A program made the position numbers and the translations under genes. Of a stretch of DNA of 64,000 nucleotides, positions 33,700-44,301 are shown piece after piece. The DNA lies in the NCBI RefSeq assembly GCF_947498005.1, contig NZ_CANMIW010000009.1, positions 1 through 64,000 of the forward strand, written 5' to 3'. Within the stretch, counting starts at the first letter, position 1, and every line of letters starts with the position of its first letter. This DNA comes from an uncultured Winogradskyella sp. Lineage in GTDB: Bacteria; Bacteroidota; Bacteroidia; Flavobacteriales; Flavobacteriaceae. Below the pieces are notes generated by a model that searched no databases, was not told where the DNA came from, and saw only the letters and a list, made by a program, of their open reading frames with translations.

Positions 33700-36117
33700 A
33701 TGTTTAAGAATTATTTCAAAATAGCCTTCAGAAATCTTTGGAAGAATAGAACGTTTACTTCGTTAAATCTTGTAGGTCTTACTATAGCTTTTGGCATAGC
33801 GATATTATTGGCAATGTATGCTGTGTTTCAATTGTCTTATGATCAATTTCATGAGAATAGTGATCAAATTTATCAGGTTTATTCAGAAGATAGCTCTCCA
33901 AATGGCATTGAGTCTAATACGTCAAAATCTGAACCTTTTGCAGCAGCACTTCAAGAAGAAACTGCTGGTGTTGAAAGCATTACGCGTTATAATGGTTCTG
34001 GAGTATTATTAAGTTATAAAGACAAACAACTTGGTCTTAGCGCTACTTATGCAGATCCAGATTTTTTTAAGATGTTTAGTTTTCCAATCATTAAAGGAGA
34101 TAAGGAAAATCCAATAACATCTGAAACCTCTGTTGCAATTACGCAACAAGCTGCACAACGAATTTTTGGGGATGAAAGTGCAATAGGACAAACCGTTACT
34201 ATTCTAAGAGATGAAGAACAAGTACCATTTACAGTTTCTGCAATAATTGAAGATTTTCCAGAAACGAGTACAATGGGATTTGATGTGGTTTTAAATTTTA
34301 AAAGTCAAAATAAACATGCTTATGAACGTTCTATTGGGCGTTGGGATGTTGAGAATCATCAGGTTTATTTACAACTCGCTAAAAATGTAACACCAGAGCA
34401 GTTTGAGAAAGGTACAAGAGATTTTACCAATTTGCATTATAAAGAGGAAATCGCAAATGCAAAACGAGATGGTGCACAACCAAATAATAATGGTCTATAT
34501 AGGCAAATAAAATTGTTGCGATTGGGAGACGTGAGATTTGCCAATTTTAATCAAGGTCCAGTAACCGTTAATCGCACAATGCCTTATTTAGTATTAGGAA
34601 TTGCTATCTTAATTTTATTCATCGCTTGTGTCAATTTTGTTAATATGAGCATTGCTAAAAGCGACCAAAGATTGCGCGAAATTGGCATGCGTAAAACCTT
34701 AGGAGCAAATAATAAGCAGTTGTTTTTTCAGTTTTGGGGAGAGAGTATTTTGGTGTTTTTAATCGCCACAGGTTTAGGGATTGTATTGGCCTTTGTTCTG
34801 TTACCAAATTTTCAAACTTTATTTAATACAAGAGCATCATTTGCTACTATATTAAATCCGTCAATGCTAATTTTATTAGTGTTGAGTGTTGTTGCTATCA
34901 CGCTAGTAGCAGGCGGATATCCTGCAATTTTAATGAGTCGTCTAGGTACATTACAAAGTCTAAAGGGTAAACTAGAGATCAATGGAAAAAATCATTTACG
35001 CAATGGTCTAATGGTTTTACAATTTAGCATTGCTATATTACTAATCAGTGGCACTTTAGTCTTGTGGGATCAGGTAGAATTTATGAGAACTAAAGATTTA
35101 GGCTTTAATAAAACACAAGTCATTGCTTTTCCACTCAATGGAGAACGAAATGACCAACAAGCGCTTCAACTTTTAAGAAATAGTCTTCAAGATAATGTTA
35201 ACATTAAAGGTATTACAGCATCCAATAATATTTTAGGTTTAGGTAAAGATGGGTCGCGAACAACAAGTGTTTTGGGCTTTGAGTATCATGGAAGAGGAGT
35301 TGAAACACACATGCTCGTTGTGGATGCGGATTATATAGAAACTTTAGATTTGGAAGTAGTTCAAGGTAGAGCGTTCCGAAAAAATTTAGCGAGTGATAGT
35401 CTTTCAGTTATCATAAATGAATCGATGGCAAAGCAATTAAACGAAGAAGAAATTTTAACAGCAAAAATAGATTTAGATGATGCTATTTATAACGTTGTTG
35501 GTATTATTAAAGATTTTAATTTTCAAGAGCTCGATCAAAATATTGCTCCTATGACTTTGTTTGCACTTCCTAATTGGAACTTAAGAAATGTATATGTTAA
35601 GGTTGCACCTCAAAATTTAGAACAATCTTTTAGTGATGTTAAAGCTGCATGGAAAATCATAGAGCCTAACGCAGAATTTCAAGGATCATTTTTGAATGAA
35701 AATATAGACCGTACACTGCGAAGCGAACGTACCATGGCAACCATGATTGGTAGTGGTTCAATCTTAGCTATTATTTTGAGTTGCATAGGTCTATTTGCTA
35801 TGTCATTGCTCATTGTAGCACAAAGACGTAAAGAAATAGGAGTTCGTAAAATTGTTGGAGCAAGCGTGTCCTCAATCACAGTGCTTTTAACTAAAGATTT
35901 TTTAAAATTAGTAGGCATTGCTTTTGTCATTGCTACGCCAATTGCATGGTGGGCAATGAGTGAGTGGTTGCAGAATTATCCATATCGTATTCAATTAAGC
36001 ATTTGGATGTTTTTAACGGTTGGTGGAATAGCAGTTGTTATTGCTATGTTAACCATAGCAACTAAAACAATTAAGGCCGCAACCTCAAACCCTGTAGAAT
36101 CTCTTAGGGCAGAATAA
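33700..36117 (+). CDS. MacB-like ABC permease (FtsX family), paralogue 2
   Basis: 805 residues with the same two-half architecture as its neighbours: first helix near 20-40, LREIGMRKTLGANNKQL in the middle and KEIGVRKIVGASVSS near the end, finishing NPVESLRAE. It starts 52 bp after paralogue 1. The paralogues differ most in their periplasmic domains, so each may recognise a different partner or substrate. Probably works with the ATPase at 30362. Confidence 0.9.
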   Translation: MFKNYFKIAFRNLWKNRTFTSLNLVGLTIAFGIAILLAMYAVFQLSYDQFHENSDQIYQVYSEDSSPNGIESNTSKSEPFAAALQEETAGVESITRYNGSGVLLSYKDKQLGLSATYADPDFFKMFSFPIIKGDKENPITSETSVAITQQAAQRIFGDESAIGQTVTILRDEEQVPFTVSAIIEDFPETSTMGFDVVLNFKSQNKHAYERSIGRWDVENHQVYLQLAKNVTPEQFEKGTRDFTNLHYKEEIANAKRDGAQPNNNGLYRQIKLLRLGDVRFANFNQGPVTVNRTMPYLVLGIAILILFIACVNFVNMSIAKSDQRLREIGMRKTLGANNKQLFFQFWGESILVFLIATGLGIVLAFVLLPNFQTLFNTRASFATILNPSMLILLVLSVVAITLVAGGYPAILMSRLGTLQSLKGKLEINGKNHLRNGLMVLQFSIAILLISGTLVLWDQVEFMRTKDLGFNKTQVIAFPLNGERNDQQALQLLRNSLQDNVNIKGITASNNILGLGKDGSRTTSVLGFEYHGRGVETHMLVVDADYIETLDLEVVQGRAFRKNLASDSLSVIINESMAKQLNEEEILTAKIDLDDAIYNVVGIIKDFNFQELDQNIAPMTLFALPNWNLRNVYVKVAPQNLEQSFSDVKAAWKIIEPNAEFQGSFLNENIDRTLRSERTMATMIGSGSILAIILSCIGLFAMSLLIVAQRRKEIGVRKIVGASVSSITVLLTKDFLKLVGIAFVIATPIAWWAMSEWLQNYPYRIQLSIWMFLTVGGIAVVIAMLTIATKTIKAATSNPVESLRAE

Positions 36118-36166
36118 ATATCATTAACCTGTGCTGAATTTATTTCAGTATAAAAAACAATCAACT

Positions 36167-38545
36167 ATGATTAAAAATTATATTAAAATAGCACTGAGAA
36201 ACTTATACAGACATAAGGGATTTACTTTTCTTAATATTATTGGTCTTGCTATTGGAATGACAGCAGGTTTTTTAGTGTTACTCTATGTAAATTTTGAATT
36301 GAGTTATGATACTATGCACTCCAAATCAGATTCTATTTATAGAGTTGTTGCAGATATCGATACTCCTTCTGAAAAAATAGAAGCAGGAATGGCAGCTTGG
36401 CCCATTGGTCCTAACATAAACAAGGAATTTCCTGAAATCTTAAACTTTACGAGAGTTAATACTGAAGACTTAACATTTGTTAGAGATGGTAAGAAATTTT
36501 TAGAGGAAGATGTTATAGCTGTGGATTCTGCTTTTTTTGAAATATTTGATTTTAAATTTATAAAAGGAAATAAAAAGGAATCTTTGAAAGCTCCTAATAG
36601 TTTGGTTATTTCCGAGACTATAGCAACTAAGTATTTTGGAACTGATAATCCTATTGGGCAAAATATTATTCTAGAAAATTTTGATAACCCAGCTATAGTA
36701 ACAGGAGTCATGGAGGCTATTCCAGAAAACTCTCAAATTCAGGCAGATATATTAATTTCTATGATTACATATACGGCTGCTCCAAGTGAACGAGACGAGC
36801 AGTGGGGAAATTACGGACCATCAATTTATATCTTAACGGCTAACGGAACCAATGCTAAAAATTTGGAGGCAAAATTTCCTGATTTTCTCGAGAAGAAAAC
36901 CGGAGATGAAATGCGTGAATCTAAAATGTTTGTGACGTTATTTTTAGAGCCATTCGAAGATGTTTATTTGAGGTCTGATCGCAGTGGTTATGTTTCTGGT
37001 GATATGAATAATGTCTATATATTTTCAATAATTGGTGTTTTTATATTGCTAATAGCTAGTATAAACTTCATCAATTTAACAACTGCTCGTTCTGCAGAAA
37101 GAGCCAAGGAAGTTGGAATAAGAAAGGTTGTAGGTGCAGAAAAGAATCAATTAGCATTTCAATTCATTGGAGAATCGATTATCATTTGTCTAGTGGCCTT
37201 TGTTGTTGCTGTGGGTTTAACCGTTTTAGGGCTTCCTTACTTTAATGAATTGGCGGGCAAAACTGTTAGTTCAGGTGTTTTTTCAGAACCTATTAACATT
37301 TTGTATTTATTTATAATAGCAATTATTATTGGGTCTATTGCGGGAATTTATCCAGCTACTGTTTTATCTTCTTTTAAACCTGTAAGCGTATTAAAAGGTA
37401 GTTTTTCAACAGGCACTAAAGGAGTGTTTCTTCGCAAGAGTTTGGTGGTACTTCAATTCACTATTTCTATTTCATTAATTATTGGCACTATTGTAATCTA
37501 TAATCAGATGCAATTTATGAGAAATCAAGAATTAGGTTTTAATAAAGAGCATATTTTATTACTTCCAACAGAGGCTGGTAGTGGTCAAGAGGCATTAAGA
37601 AGTAGTATTGCCAAAATATCAAGCGTAAAGGGAACGTCATTAACCTCTAGTGTACCAGGCTCTGGAAATCCTGCGGCATATTCTGAAATTGAAAACAAAC
37701 AAGGCGATTTGCAGGTTGCGAATTTAGATTTATACTTTGTTAATGAAGATTATATAGAGCAATTAGGTATGACAATGGCTGCAGGAAGAGCATTTTCTAG
37801 AGATTTTCCTTCAGACTCAAGTAAAGCAATGATAATAAATGAAAAAGCAGTATCTCTTTTAGGTTACGCAAACGCTCAGGATGCTATTGGTGCTGATTAT
37901 CAACAATGGGGAAGTAGTGGAGAAATTATTGGTGTTGTAAAGGATTTTAATTTTAGATCTCTTCAAGAAGAAATTAGTCCAATTACTATGCGATTAGATC
38001 CTACAGGGACCAATATAATTACTGTTAAAATAGATGGTAATAATGTTTCTCAAACTTTAGCTTCCATTGAGGAGGTGTGGCAAACGATGAAGCCTAATGA
38101 TCCTTTTCAATATTATTTTTTGGATGAAGTATTTAATAATCAATATGAAGCGGAAGAACAATTTGGAGATTTGTTTCTAAATTTTGCATTATTAGCAATT
38201 TTGATTTCTTGCTTAGGCCTTTTGGGTTTAGCAGCATATAGTACTATGCAGCGTAAACGTGAGATCGGAATTCGAAAAATAGTAGGTGCATCCGTAGGAA
38301 GTATAATTAATTTACTTTCAAAAGAATTTATAAAATTAGTAGGCATTGCATTCGTTATATCCACGCCAATAGCCTGGATTTTAATGCATAATTGGTTAGA
38401 AGATTTTGCGTATAAAATTAATATAGAATGGTGGATGTTCATTGTAGCAGGATTAGGATCAATTATTATTGCCTTAATCACTGTAAGCTTTCAAGCAATG
38501 AAAGCCGCAACATCAAATCCAGTGGAATCGCTCAAGGCGGAATAA
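36167..38545 (+). CDS. MacB-like ABC permease (FtsX family), paralogue 3
   Basis: 792 residues from the ATG at 36167, chosen because the protein then begins MIKNYIKIALRNL like its paralogues; an in-frame GTG at 36131 would add 12 unrelated residues. FtsX motifs KEVGIRKVVGAEKNQL and REIGIRKIVGASVGS are present, and the end is NPVESLKAE. Same operon as paralogues 1, 2 and 4. Confidence 0.9.
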   Translation: MIKNYIKIALRNLYRHKGFTFLNIIGLAIGMTAGFLVLLYVNFELSYDTMHSKSDSIYRVVADIDTPSEKIEAGMAAWPIGPNINKEFPEILNFTRVNTEDLTFVRDGKKFLEEDVIAVDSAFFEIFDFKFIKGNKKESLKAPNSLVISETIATKYFGTDNPIGQNIILENFDNPAIVTGVMEAIPENSQIQADILISMITYTAAPSERDEQWGNYGPSIYILTANGTNAKNLEAKFPDFLEKKTGDEMRESKMFVTLFLEPFEDVYLRSDRSGYVSGDMNNVYIFSIIGVFILLIASINFINLTTARSAERAKEVGIRKVVGAEKNQLAFQFIGESIIICLVAFVVAVGLTVLGLPYFNELAGKTVSSGVFSEPINILYLFIIAIIIGSIAGIYPATVLSSFKPVSVLKGSFSTGTKGVFLRKSLVVLQFTISISLIIGTIVIYNQMQFMRNQELGFNKEHILLLPTEAGSGQEALRSSIAKISSVKGTSLTSSVPGSGNPAAYSEIENKQGDLQVANLDLYFVNEDYIEQLGMTMAAGRAFSRDFPSDSSKAMIINEKAVSLLGYANAQDAIGADYQQWGSSGEIIGVVKDFNFRSLQEEISPITMRLDPTGTNIITVKIDGNNVSQTLASIEEVWQTMKPNDPFQYYFLDEVFNNQYEAEEQFGDLFLNFALLAILISCLGLLGLAAYSTMQRKREIGIRKIVGASVGSIINLLSKEFIKLVGIAFVISTPIAWILMHNWLEDFAYKINIEWWMFIVAGLGSIIIALITVSFQAMKAATSNPVESLKAE

Positions 38546-38568
38546 AATAATAATAAAATCCATCAATC

Positions 38569-41016
38569 ATGATCAGAAATTATTTCAAAATAGCATGGAG
38601 GAATATAATGAAGCACAAAGTGTTTTCTCTTATTAATGTTATTGGTCTTACCATAGGTTTAAGTGCGTCTTTTATTATTGGTTTAATGATTTATTACGAT
38701 TATACGTTTGATGATTTTCATAAAGATGGCGAACGAATATATCGTGTGGTTACTGAATTTACAGACCCAGAAGAAAAATATTATAATGCAGGCATCACAC
38801 TGGCTTTAAAAGATGCTATTGAAGATAATTCAAATTTTGAAATTGTAAGTGAATTTTACATTGAACGGCCATCAAAAGCGGTTAATATCCAAAACGACAT
38901 TACCCTAAAATGGCCAGAATTTGTAATTTTTGCGGACCAAAATTATTTAGATATTTTTCAATATAACTTTTTGGCAGGCAATAAAACCGAAGCACTGAAA
39001 AATCCCAACCAGGTTGTATTAACACAGACGCGCGCTGAAGAATATTTCCCAAAACTTTTGCCATCCGAAATTGTTGGTAAAACATTAGTATACAACGATT
39101 CTATAAATGTAAAGGTCACAGGTGTAGTAGAAAATTATAAACAACGTACAGATATCGTTTTTAAAGAATTTGTATCACATGCGACCTTACTTCAAACTAA
39201 TAGAAAAAGAGATATTACTAAGCGCTATTGGTTTAATACAAACTCTAATTCGCAATTGTATGTTAAGTTTAAAGAAAAAGCAGATCTCTCAAGTGTACAA
39301 AAACTTTTAGACGATTTGGCACTAGAACATACGGATGAAGACGATATTAAATATGGTGAATCTCGCAAATTTAAATTACAACCACTTAGCGATATTCACT
39401 TTAATGAGGATTATGGCACTTACGATTGGGAAAAAGCACAAGCCAGTAAACCGTTATTAAGAAACTTGGCACTTGTAGCACTCTTTTTATTAGTATTGGG
39501 TTGTATTAATTTTATTAATCTAAATACGGCACAAGCCTCGCAACGCGCTAAAGAAATTGGTATAAGAAAGACCTTGGGTAGCAGCAGAAAACAACTCATA
39601 GTGCAGTTTATGGGCGAAGCTTTTATTTTAGTATTAATCTCTGCAGCGTTGTCCTTATTGCTTTCAAAATGGCTAATCGATGTGTTTTCAGATTTTGTTC
39701 CAGATGGTTTAAGTTACCAACTTTTTAAATCGCCAATACTAATTTTTGGTGTGGTTATTTTACTAGTGTTGGTTACATTCTTATCTGGATTTTATCCGGC
39801 TTTGGTACTTTCAAAATACAATGCGGTTTCTGTGATGAAAAATCAAATTTCTGCTGCCGAACAAAAAGTTGGTTTGCGTAAATTTTTAACCGTATTTCAA
39901 TTTGCAATTGCACAAGTTTTTATCATTGCCACATTATTGGTTGGTAAGCAAATAAACTATTTGTTAACTAAGGATATGGGTTTTAAAACTGATGCCATTG
40001 TTTCGGTATTTCATCCAAGAGCAGAGCAAGAATTTTCTAAGAAGTTACTGTTCGCTGAAAAGCTGAAAATAATTCCGGAAATTAAACAGGTAAGTATTGG
40101 CGGAAAAGGTCCAGCTTCAAATTCAATAAATTCTACAAATGTTACTTACACCAATGGTAAAAATATCGCAAAATCCGAAATGCAATATATTTCTGGTGAT
40201 TTGAATTATGCTAATTTGTTTGAGCTTCAACTTTTAGATGGACGCCTTTACAGAAACGATACCATTAGAGAGCTAGTAATTAATGAAACTTTATTACATA
40301 GCTTAGGATTTTCTAATCCAGCAGAAGCTATTGGGAAACTAGTTGAAACAAATAATAAGCGTATTCCCATTGTTGGTGTTATGGCAGATTTTAACCAACG
40401 TTCTTTAAAGTCCGAAATAAAACCGATGGCATTAACTGGTGATTGGTACCGACCAGACTTTAGTTTATATCAGGCTGTGCACGTATCGTTTCATAATGAA
40501 ACTTCCGAACATTTGAAATCGACATTATCAAAAATCGAAAATGCCTACCAGCAGGTCTATAACGAAACAGATGATTATCGTGTGGAATTTATGGACGATA
40601 CAATTGCTAAATTCTATAATCGCGAACAAAAAATATCTAAACTTCTCAATTGGTCAACTGGTCTATCTATTTTAATAAGCTGTTTGGGACTTCTGGGTCT
40701 GGTAATTTACACGACCAATCGTCGTGTTAAAGAAATTGGAGTTCGTAAAGTTTTAGGCGCGTCACTGTTGCAGATTAATACGCTAATATGCAAAGAGTTT
40801 TTAATACTTGTTGCTATTGCTTTTTTTATCGCAGCACCAATTGCCTACTATGGAATTAATAATTGGTTGCAAGATTTTTCATATAAAATAGGTATTAGTT
40901 TTTGGGTGTTTTTAGCAAGCGGATTCGCTATGATTTTATTTGCATTAATAGTGATTAGTGCAAAAACGTTGCAAGCTGCAAATGCAAATCCTGTTAATTC
41001 TTTACGTTCAGAATAA
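38569..41016 (+). CDS. MacB-like ABC permease (FtsX family), paralogue 4
   Basis: 815 residues, last gene of export operon 1. Motifs KEIGIRKTLGSSRKQL and KEIGVRKVLGASLLQI mark the two permease halves; the terminal sequence is NPVNSLRSE. The periplasmic domains are the most divergent of the set. The second operon's upstream dyads begin only a few bases after its stop codon. Confidence 0.9.
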   Translation: MIRNYFKIAWRNIMKHKVFSLINVIGLTIGLSASFIIGLMIYYDYTFDDFHKDGERIYRVVTEFTDPEEKYYNAGITLALKDAIEDNSNFEIVSEFYIERPSKAVNIQNDITLKWPEFVIFADQNYLDIFQYNFLAGNKTEALKNPNQVVLTQTRAEEYFPKLLPSEIVGKTLVYNDSINVKVTGVVENYKQRTDIVFKEFVSHATLLQTNRKRDITKRYWFNTNSNSQLYVKFKEKADLSSVQKLLDDLALEHTDEDDIKYGESRKFKLQPLSDIHFNEDYGTYDWEKAQASKPLLRNLALVALFLLVLGCINFINLNTAQASQRAKEIGIRKTLGSSRKQLIVQFMGEAFILVLISAALSLLLSKWLIDVFSDFVPDGLSYQLFKSPILIFGVVILLVLVTFLSGFYPALVLSKYNAVSVMKNQISAAEQKVGLRKFLTVFQFAIAQVFIIATLLVGKQINYLLTKDMGFKTDAIVSVFHPRAEQEFSKKLLFAEKLKIIPEIKQVSIGGKGPASNSINSTNVTYTNGKNIAKSEMQYISGDLNYANLFELQLLDGRLYRNDTIRELVINETLLHSLGFSNPAEAIGKLVETNNKRIPIVGVMADFNQRSLKSEIKPMALTGDWYRPDFSLYQAVHVSFHNETSEHLKSTLSKIENAYQQVYNETDDYRVEFMDDTIAKFYNREQKISKLLNWSTGLSILISCLGLLGLVIYTTNRRVKEIGVRKVLGASLLQINTLICKEFLILVAIAFFIAAPIAYYGINNWLQDFSYKIGISFWVFLASGFAMILFALIVISAKTLQAANANPVNSLRSE

Positions 41017-41017
41017 C

Positions 41018-41057
41018 TGTTCGTTTTTGAACAAGATGTGTATCAATATCGAACACA
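41018..41057 (+). promoter_or_regulatory. Paired dyads upstream of export operon 2, candidate activator sites
   Basis: The dyads are TGTTCGTTTTTGAACA (41018-41033, five paired positions at each end) and 41037-41057 (TGTGTATC...CGAACACA). Their centres are about 22 bp apart. The second centre is 75 bp before the -12 AC, the same distance as in operon 1. Confidence 0.68.
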
Positions 41058-41108
41058 TTTATTTCTAAAAAAATTTGTAAATACCTGACAGTCAAATGTT
41101 TTTGTTTT

Positions 41109-41124
41109 TGGCATCATCTTAACT
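41109..41124 (+). promoter_or_regulatory. Sigma-54-like promoter of export operon 2
   Basis: TGGCATCATCTTAACT differs from the operon 1 element at one base and keeps GG-N10-AC spacing. Sequence around it is otherwise unrelated apart from ACTATA just downstream, so the match is meaningful. The predicted start near 41135 is about 35 bp before the permease ATG. Confidence 0.62.
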
Positions 41125-41169
41125 ATAGTAATAGTATAAAACATCAATCAATTACATAAATATACTTTT

Positions 41170-43521
41170 ATGATATTTAATTACTTAAAAATAGCATTCA
41201 GAACCTTACGAAAAAACAAAGGCTACAGCTTACTGAATATTTTTGGATTAGCTATTGGTATTACATGTGCTAGCTTAATCTTTCTTTGGGTAGAGGATGA
41301 GGTTAGCTTTAATTCTCATTTTGATAAACAAGATCAAGTTTTTTATGTGCCAACACATCAAGAATATGAGGGTGAATGGCGAACATTTAATTCTACACCA
41401 GGACCATTAGCAGAAGCTATGAAAACTGAAATTCCTGGAGTTGTGAGAGCTACACGTACTAAGCGTATGGAAATTTTATTAGCGGATGGTGATAATTCTA
41501 TAAACAGTATTGGTCGCTATGTTGATGCAGATTTTATAGATATATTTAGTTTGTCTTTTGTAGAAGGCCATGCCAAAGAAGCCTTTAAAAATCCTAATTC
41601 AATTGTTATAACTAAAGAAACAGCAGAGGTACTTTATGGTAACAGCAAAAATGTTGTTGGTAAAAATTTAAAGGTTAATGATACAGAAAATTATCTTATA
41701 ACAGGTGTTATAGAAAATCTGCCAAATAATGTCACGTTTCCATTTAACTGGATTGCGCCTTTTGAGCAATACAGCAGAGGTCAAGATTGGATGAACGAAT
41801 ATGGCGGCTTTTTTGCTGATACTTTTGTTGAATTAGCACCAGAGGCCAATGTTGAAAAAGTAGATGCAAGTGTTAGAAACTTACTCGAACAAAAAACAGG
41901 TGATACCGATTCTAAAGCATTTTTGCATACAATAAAGGATTGGCATTTAAGAGATGATTTTGAAAACGCTGAACAAGTTGGTGGTCGTATAGAATCGGTT
42001 CGTTTATTTACAATAATCGCTTTAATTATTTTACTGATTGCATGTATTAATTTTATGAATTTATCTACAGCTAGAAGTGAAAAAAGAGCAAATGAAGTAG
42101 GTGTAAGAAAAGCAATGGGATCTGGTCGTACGCGGTTAATCTTTCAGTTTATTTCAGAAGCATTGATTCTTGCAGCTATTGCTAGTTTAGTGAGTGTCAT
42201 TTTGCTAATTATTCTGCTGCCACAGTTTAATCTGCTGATAGAAAAAGATTTAATTTTAGGGCTTTCAAAACCAATACACATTATCTTTTTATTAGGTATT
42301 ACGCTTATCTGTGGTGTATTGGCTGGTCTTTATCCTGCATTTTATTTATCGTCTTTCAAACCTGTTCAAGTATTAAAAGGAATAAAAGTAACTCAAGGAT
42401 CAGCTAATTTTATTCGAAAGGGCTTAGTGGTTGGTCAGTTTACGATATCAATCGTATTTATAATTAGTACCATTTTAGTTTATCAGCAAATTCAGCATGT
42501 AAAAAATAGAGATTTAGGTTTTGATAAAGATCAATTAGTTTCATTAAATGTAAATGGTACTATGATTGATAAATTTGAAGTTATAAAACAAGATTTAATT
42601 AATTCTGGAGCTGTAAAGAGTGTGGGATTAAATAATTCAGGTGTTTTAAATGGAGGAAATAATGGTTCTGGTTTAGAGTGGGCTGGTGGATCAAACACCG
42701 AAGATGTGTTAGTGTTCTTTAGGTATATTAATTCAGATTTTATTGAAACTGCAGGTATGACATTACTAGAAGGAAAAGGATTTAGCGACAATGTAGCAAT
42801 AGATAGCACTAATGTGCTAATAACGGAAGCCTTTGCAAAGTTATTGGGTGAAGGAAGTGCTGTCGGAAAAAAAATTGTTAGAGAAGATACATATACTGTT
42901 ATTGGTGTTGTGAAAGATTATTTATTTGAAGATATGTACGGACAAAGTGATCCTGTGATGTTTTTTAATTATCATGGTGAAGCGTCGTATATGTATTTAA
43001 AAACCGATCCTCAAATGGCAACAGAAGTCATATTATCGAAGGTTGAAGCTGTAATGAAAAAGCACAATCCTGCATTTCCTTTTGAGTATAATTTTGTTGA
43101 CGATGCCTTTAACGCTAAATTTAAAAGTGAACAGCTTATTGGCAAGTTATCTCAACTGTTTGCTTTATTGGCTATTCTTATTTCTTGTTTAGGACTTTTT
43201 GGTCTAGCTGCATATACGGCAGAACAACGTAGTAAAGAAATTGGAGTTAGAAAAGTATTAGGCTCTAGTGTTTCGGGTATTGTAAAGCTATTATCAAAAG
43301 ATTTTTTAAAACTCGTTGGTGTTTCAATTTTAATAGCTATTCCTATTGCATGGTATGCTATGGATAATTGGCTTCAAGATTTTGCTTATCGCATAGAAAT
43401 CAATTGGTGGATTTTTGTTATAGCTGGTTTAGTCGCAATATTGATTGCATTAATTACTGTAAGTTTTCAGGCTATAAAAGCTGCATTAGCAAATCCTGTA
43501 GATAGTTTAAAAACGGAATAA
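41170..43521 (+). CDS. MacB-like ABC permease (FtsX family), paralogue 5
   Basis: 783 residues, first gene of export operon 2. FtsX motifs NEVGVRKAMGSGRTRL and KEIGVRKVLGSSVSG; the C-terminus is NPVDSLKTE. The middle and end resemble paralogue 1 closely (WHLRDDFENAEQVGGRIESV compared with WYLRSDFENGLQSGGRIENV), suggesting these two are the nearest relatives. Probably paired with the second ATPase at 44302. Confidence 0.9.
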   Translation: MIFNYLKIAFRTLRKNKGYSLLNIFGLAIGITCASLIFLWVEDEVSFNSHFDKQDQVFYVPTHQEYEGEWRTFNSTPGPLAEAMKTEIPGVVRATRTKRMEILLADGDNSINSIGRYVDADFIDIFSLSFVEGHAKEAFKNPNSIVITKETAEVLYGNSKNVVGKNLKVNDTENYLITGVIENLPNNVTFPFNWIAPFEQYSRGQDWMNEYGGFFADTFVELAPEANVEKVDASVRNLLEQKTGDTDSKAFLHTIKDWHLRDDFENAEQVGGRIESVRLFTIIALIILLIACINFMNLSTARSEKRANEVGVRKAMGSGRTRLIFQFISEALILAAIASLVSVILLIILLPQFNLLIEKDLILGLSKPIHIIFLLGITLICGVLAGLYPAFYLSSFKPVQVLKGIKVTQGSANFIRKGLVVGQFTISIVFIISTILVYQQIQHVKNRDLGFDKDQLVSLNVNGTMIDKFEVIKQDLINSGAVKSVGLNNSGVLNGGNNGSGLEWAGGSNTEDVLVFFRYINSDFIETAGMTLLEGKGFSDNVAIDSTNVLITEAFAKLLGEGSAVGKKIVREDTYTVIGVVKDYLFEDMYGQSDPVMFFNYHGEASYMYLKTDPQMATEVILSKVEAVMKKHNPAFPFEYNFVDDAFNAKFKSEQLIGKLSQLFALLAILISCLGLFGLAAYTAEQRSKEIGVRKVLGSSVSGIVKLLSKDFLKLVGVSILIAIPIAWYAMDNWLQDFAYRIEINWWIFVIAGLVAILIALITVSFQAIKAALANPVDSLKTE

Positions 43522-43540
43522 ATTTTAATACGTATATATT

Positions 43541-44284
43541 ATGAAAATTATAAAGAAAATAACATTGTTTAGTTTGCTTTTAATATGTGGAAACCTGTTT
43601 TCACAAGCAAAGCATACTGTTGAGTCTTTTAGTAAAGTGATCATTAGTCCTCATATTGAAACCACTTTTGTTCAAGGTGATGAAGAGTCTGTAACTATTT
43701 TAGAAAATACAGAATCTAACGGTATAGTAAATATTGAAGTCAATAAAAATACACTGCGAGTATATTTAGATGATGCCAAAGAAACGACAAAACATGAAAG
43801 TGTAGAAAAAGATGGAATGAAAATGAAAGTGCCTATTTATAAAGGTAAGGTGTTAACAATTCTTGTAACCTATAAAAATATTGAAACGATGTCTTTAAGA
43901 GGTGAACAACGCACATATTGTCAAAGTTTAATAGATGGAAATAAATTTAAATTGTACGTGTATGGCGAATCTCAAATAACATTTAAAGATGTTAATTTTC
44001 AGACTTTTAACGCAGATATTTATGGAGAAAGCCAGCTCACAATTAAAAAAGGATTAATAAACTCTCAAAATATTACTGCTTATGGAGCTGGTAATATTAA
44101 CCTTATTGGTGTAGATAATAAAACTTCTAAATTAAAAGCATATGGTGAGGCTGTGTTTAAAATTCAAGCTTCAAAGCATATCAAATTTACGGCCTATGGA
44201 GAGGCAACATTGCGATATAAAGGTAAAGCTGAGGTCAATAAAGGGTTGAGTTTTGGTGATTCTGAAATCACTAAAATTGATTAA
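43541..44284 (+). CDS. Exported GIN-domain (DUF2807-like) protein
   Basis: 247 residues with a signal peptide (about 1-22, ending LFSQA). The remainder is a repetitive beta-rich domain with recurring Tyr-Gly turns (YGES, YGES, YGAG, YGEA, YGEA), as in the right-handed beta-helix of putative auto-transporter adhesin head GIN domains. Function in this family is not established. Its place between a permease and an ATPase gene suggests it is a periplasmic partner or sensor of the export system. Confidence 0.8.
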   Translation: MKIIKKITLFSLLLICGNLFSQAKHTVESFSKVIISPHIETTFVQGDEESVTILENTESNGIVNIEVNKNTLRVYLDDAKETTKHESVEKDGMKMKVPIYKGKVLTILVTYKNIETMSLRGEQRTYCQSLIDGNKFKLYVYGESQITFKDVNFQTFNADIYGESQLTIKKGLINSQNITAYGAGNINLIGVDNKTSKLKAYGEAVFKIQASKHIKFTAYGEATLRYKGKAEVNKGLSFGDSEITKID

Positions 44285-44301
44285 TATAAAAAAGCAAGAA
44301 A

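Noticed and set aside
36131-36166. GTG start for permease 3
   Set aside because: All paralogues begin at the MxxNYxKIAxRN motif, which here starts at ATG 36167.
36337-36711. 124-codon minus-strand frame
   Set aside because: Shadow of permease 3 with no independent start signal or family resemblance.
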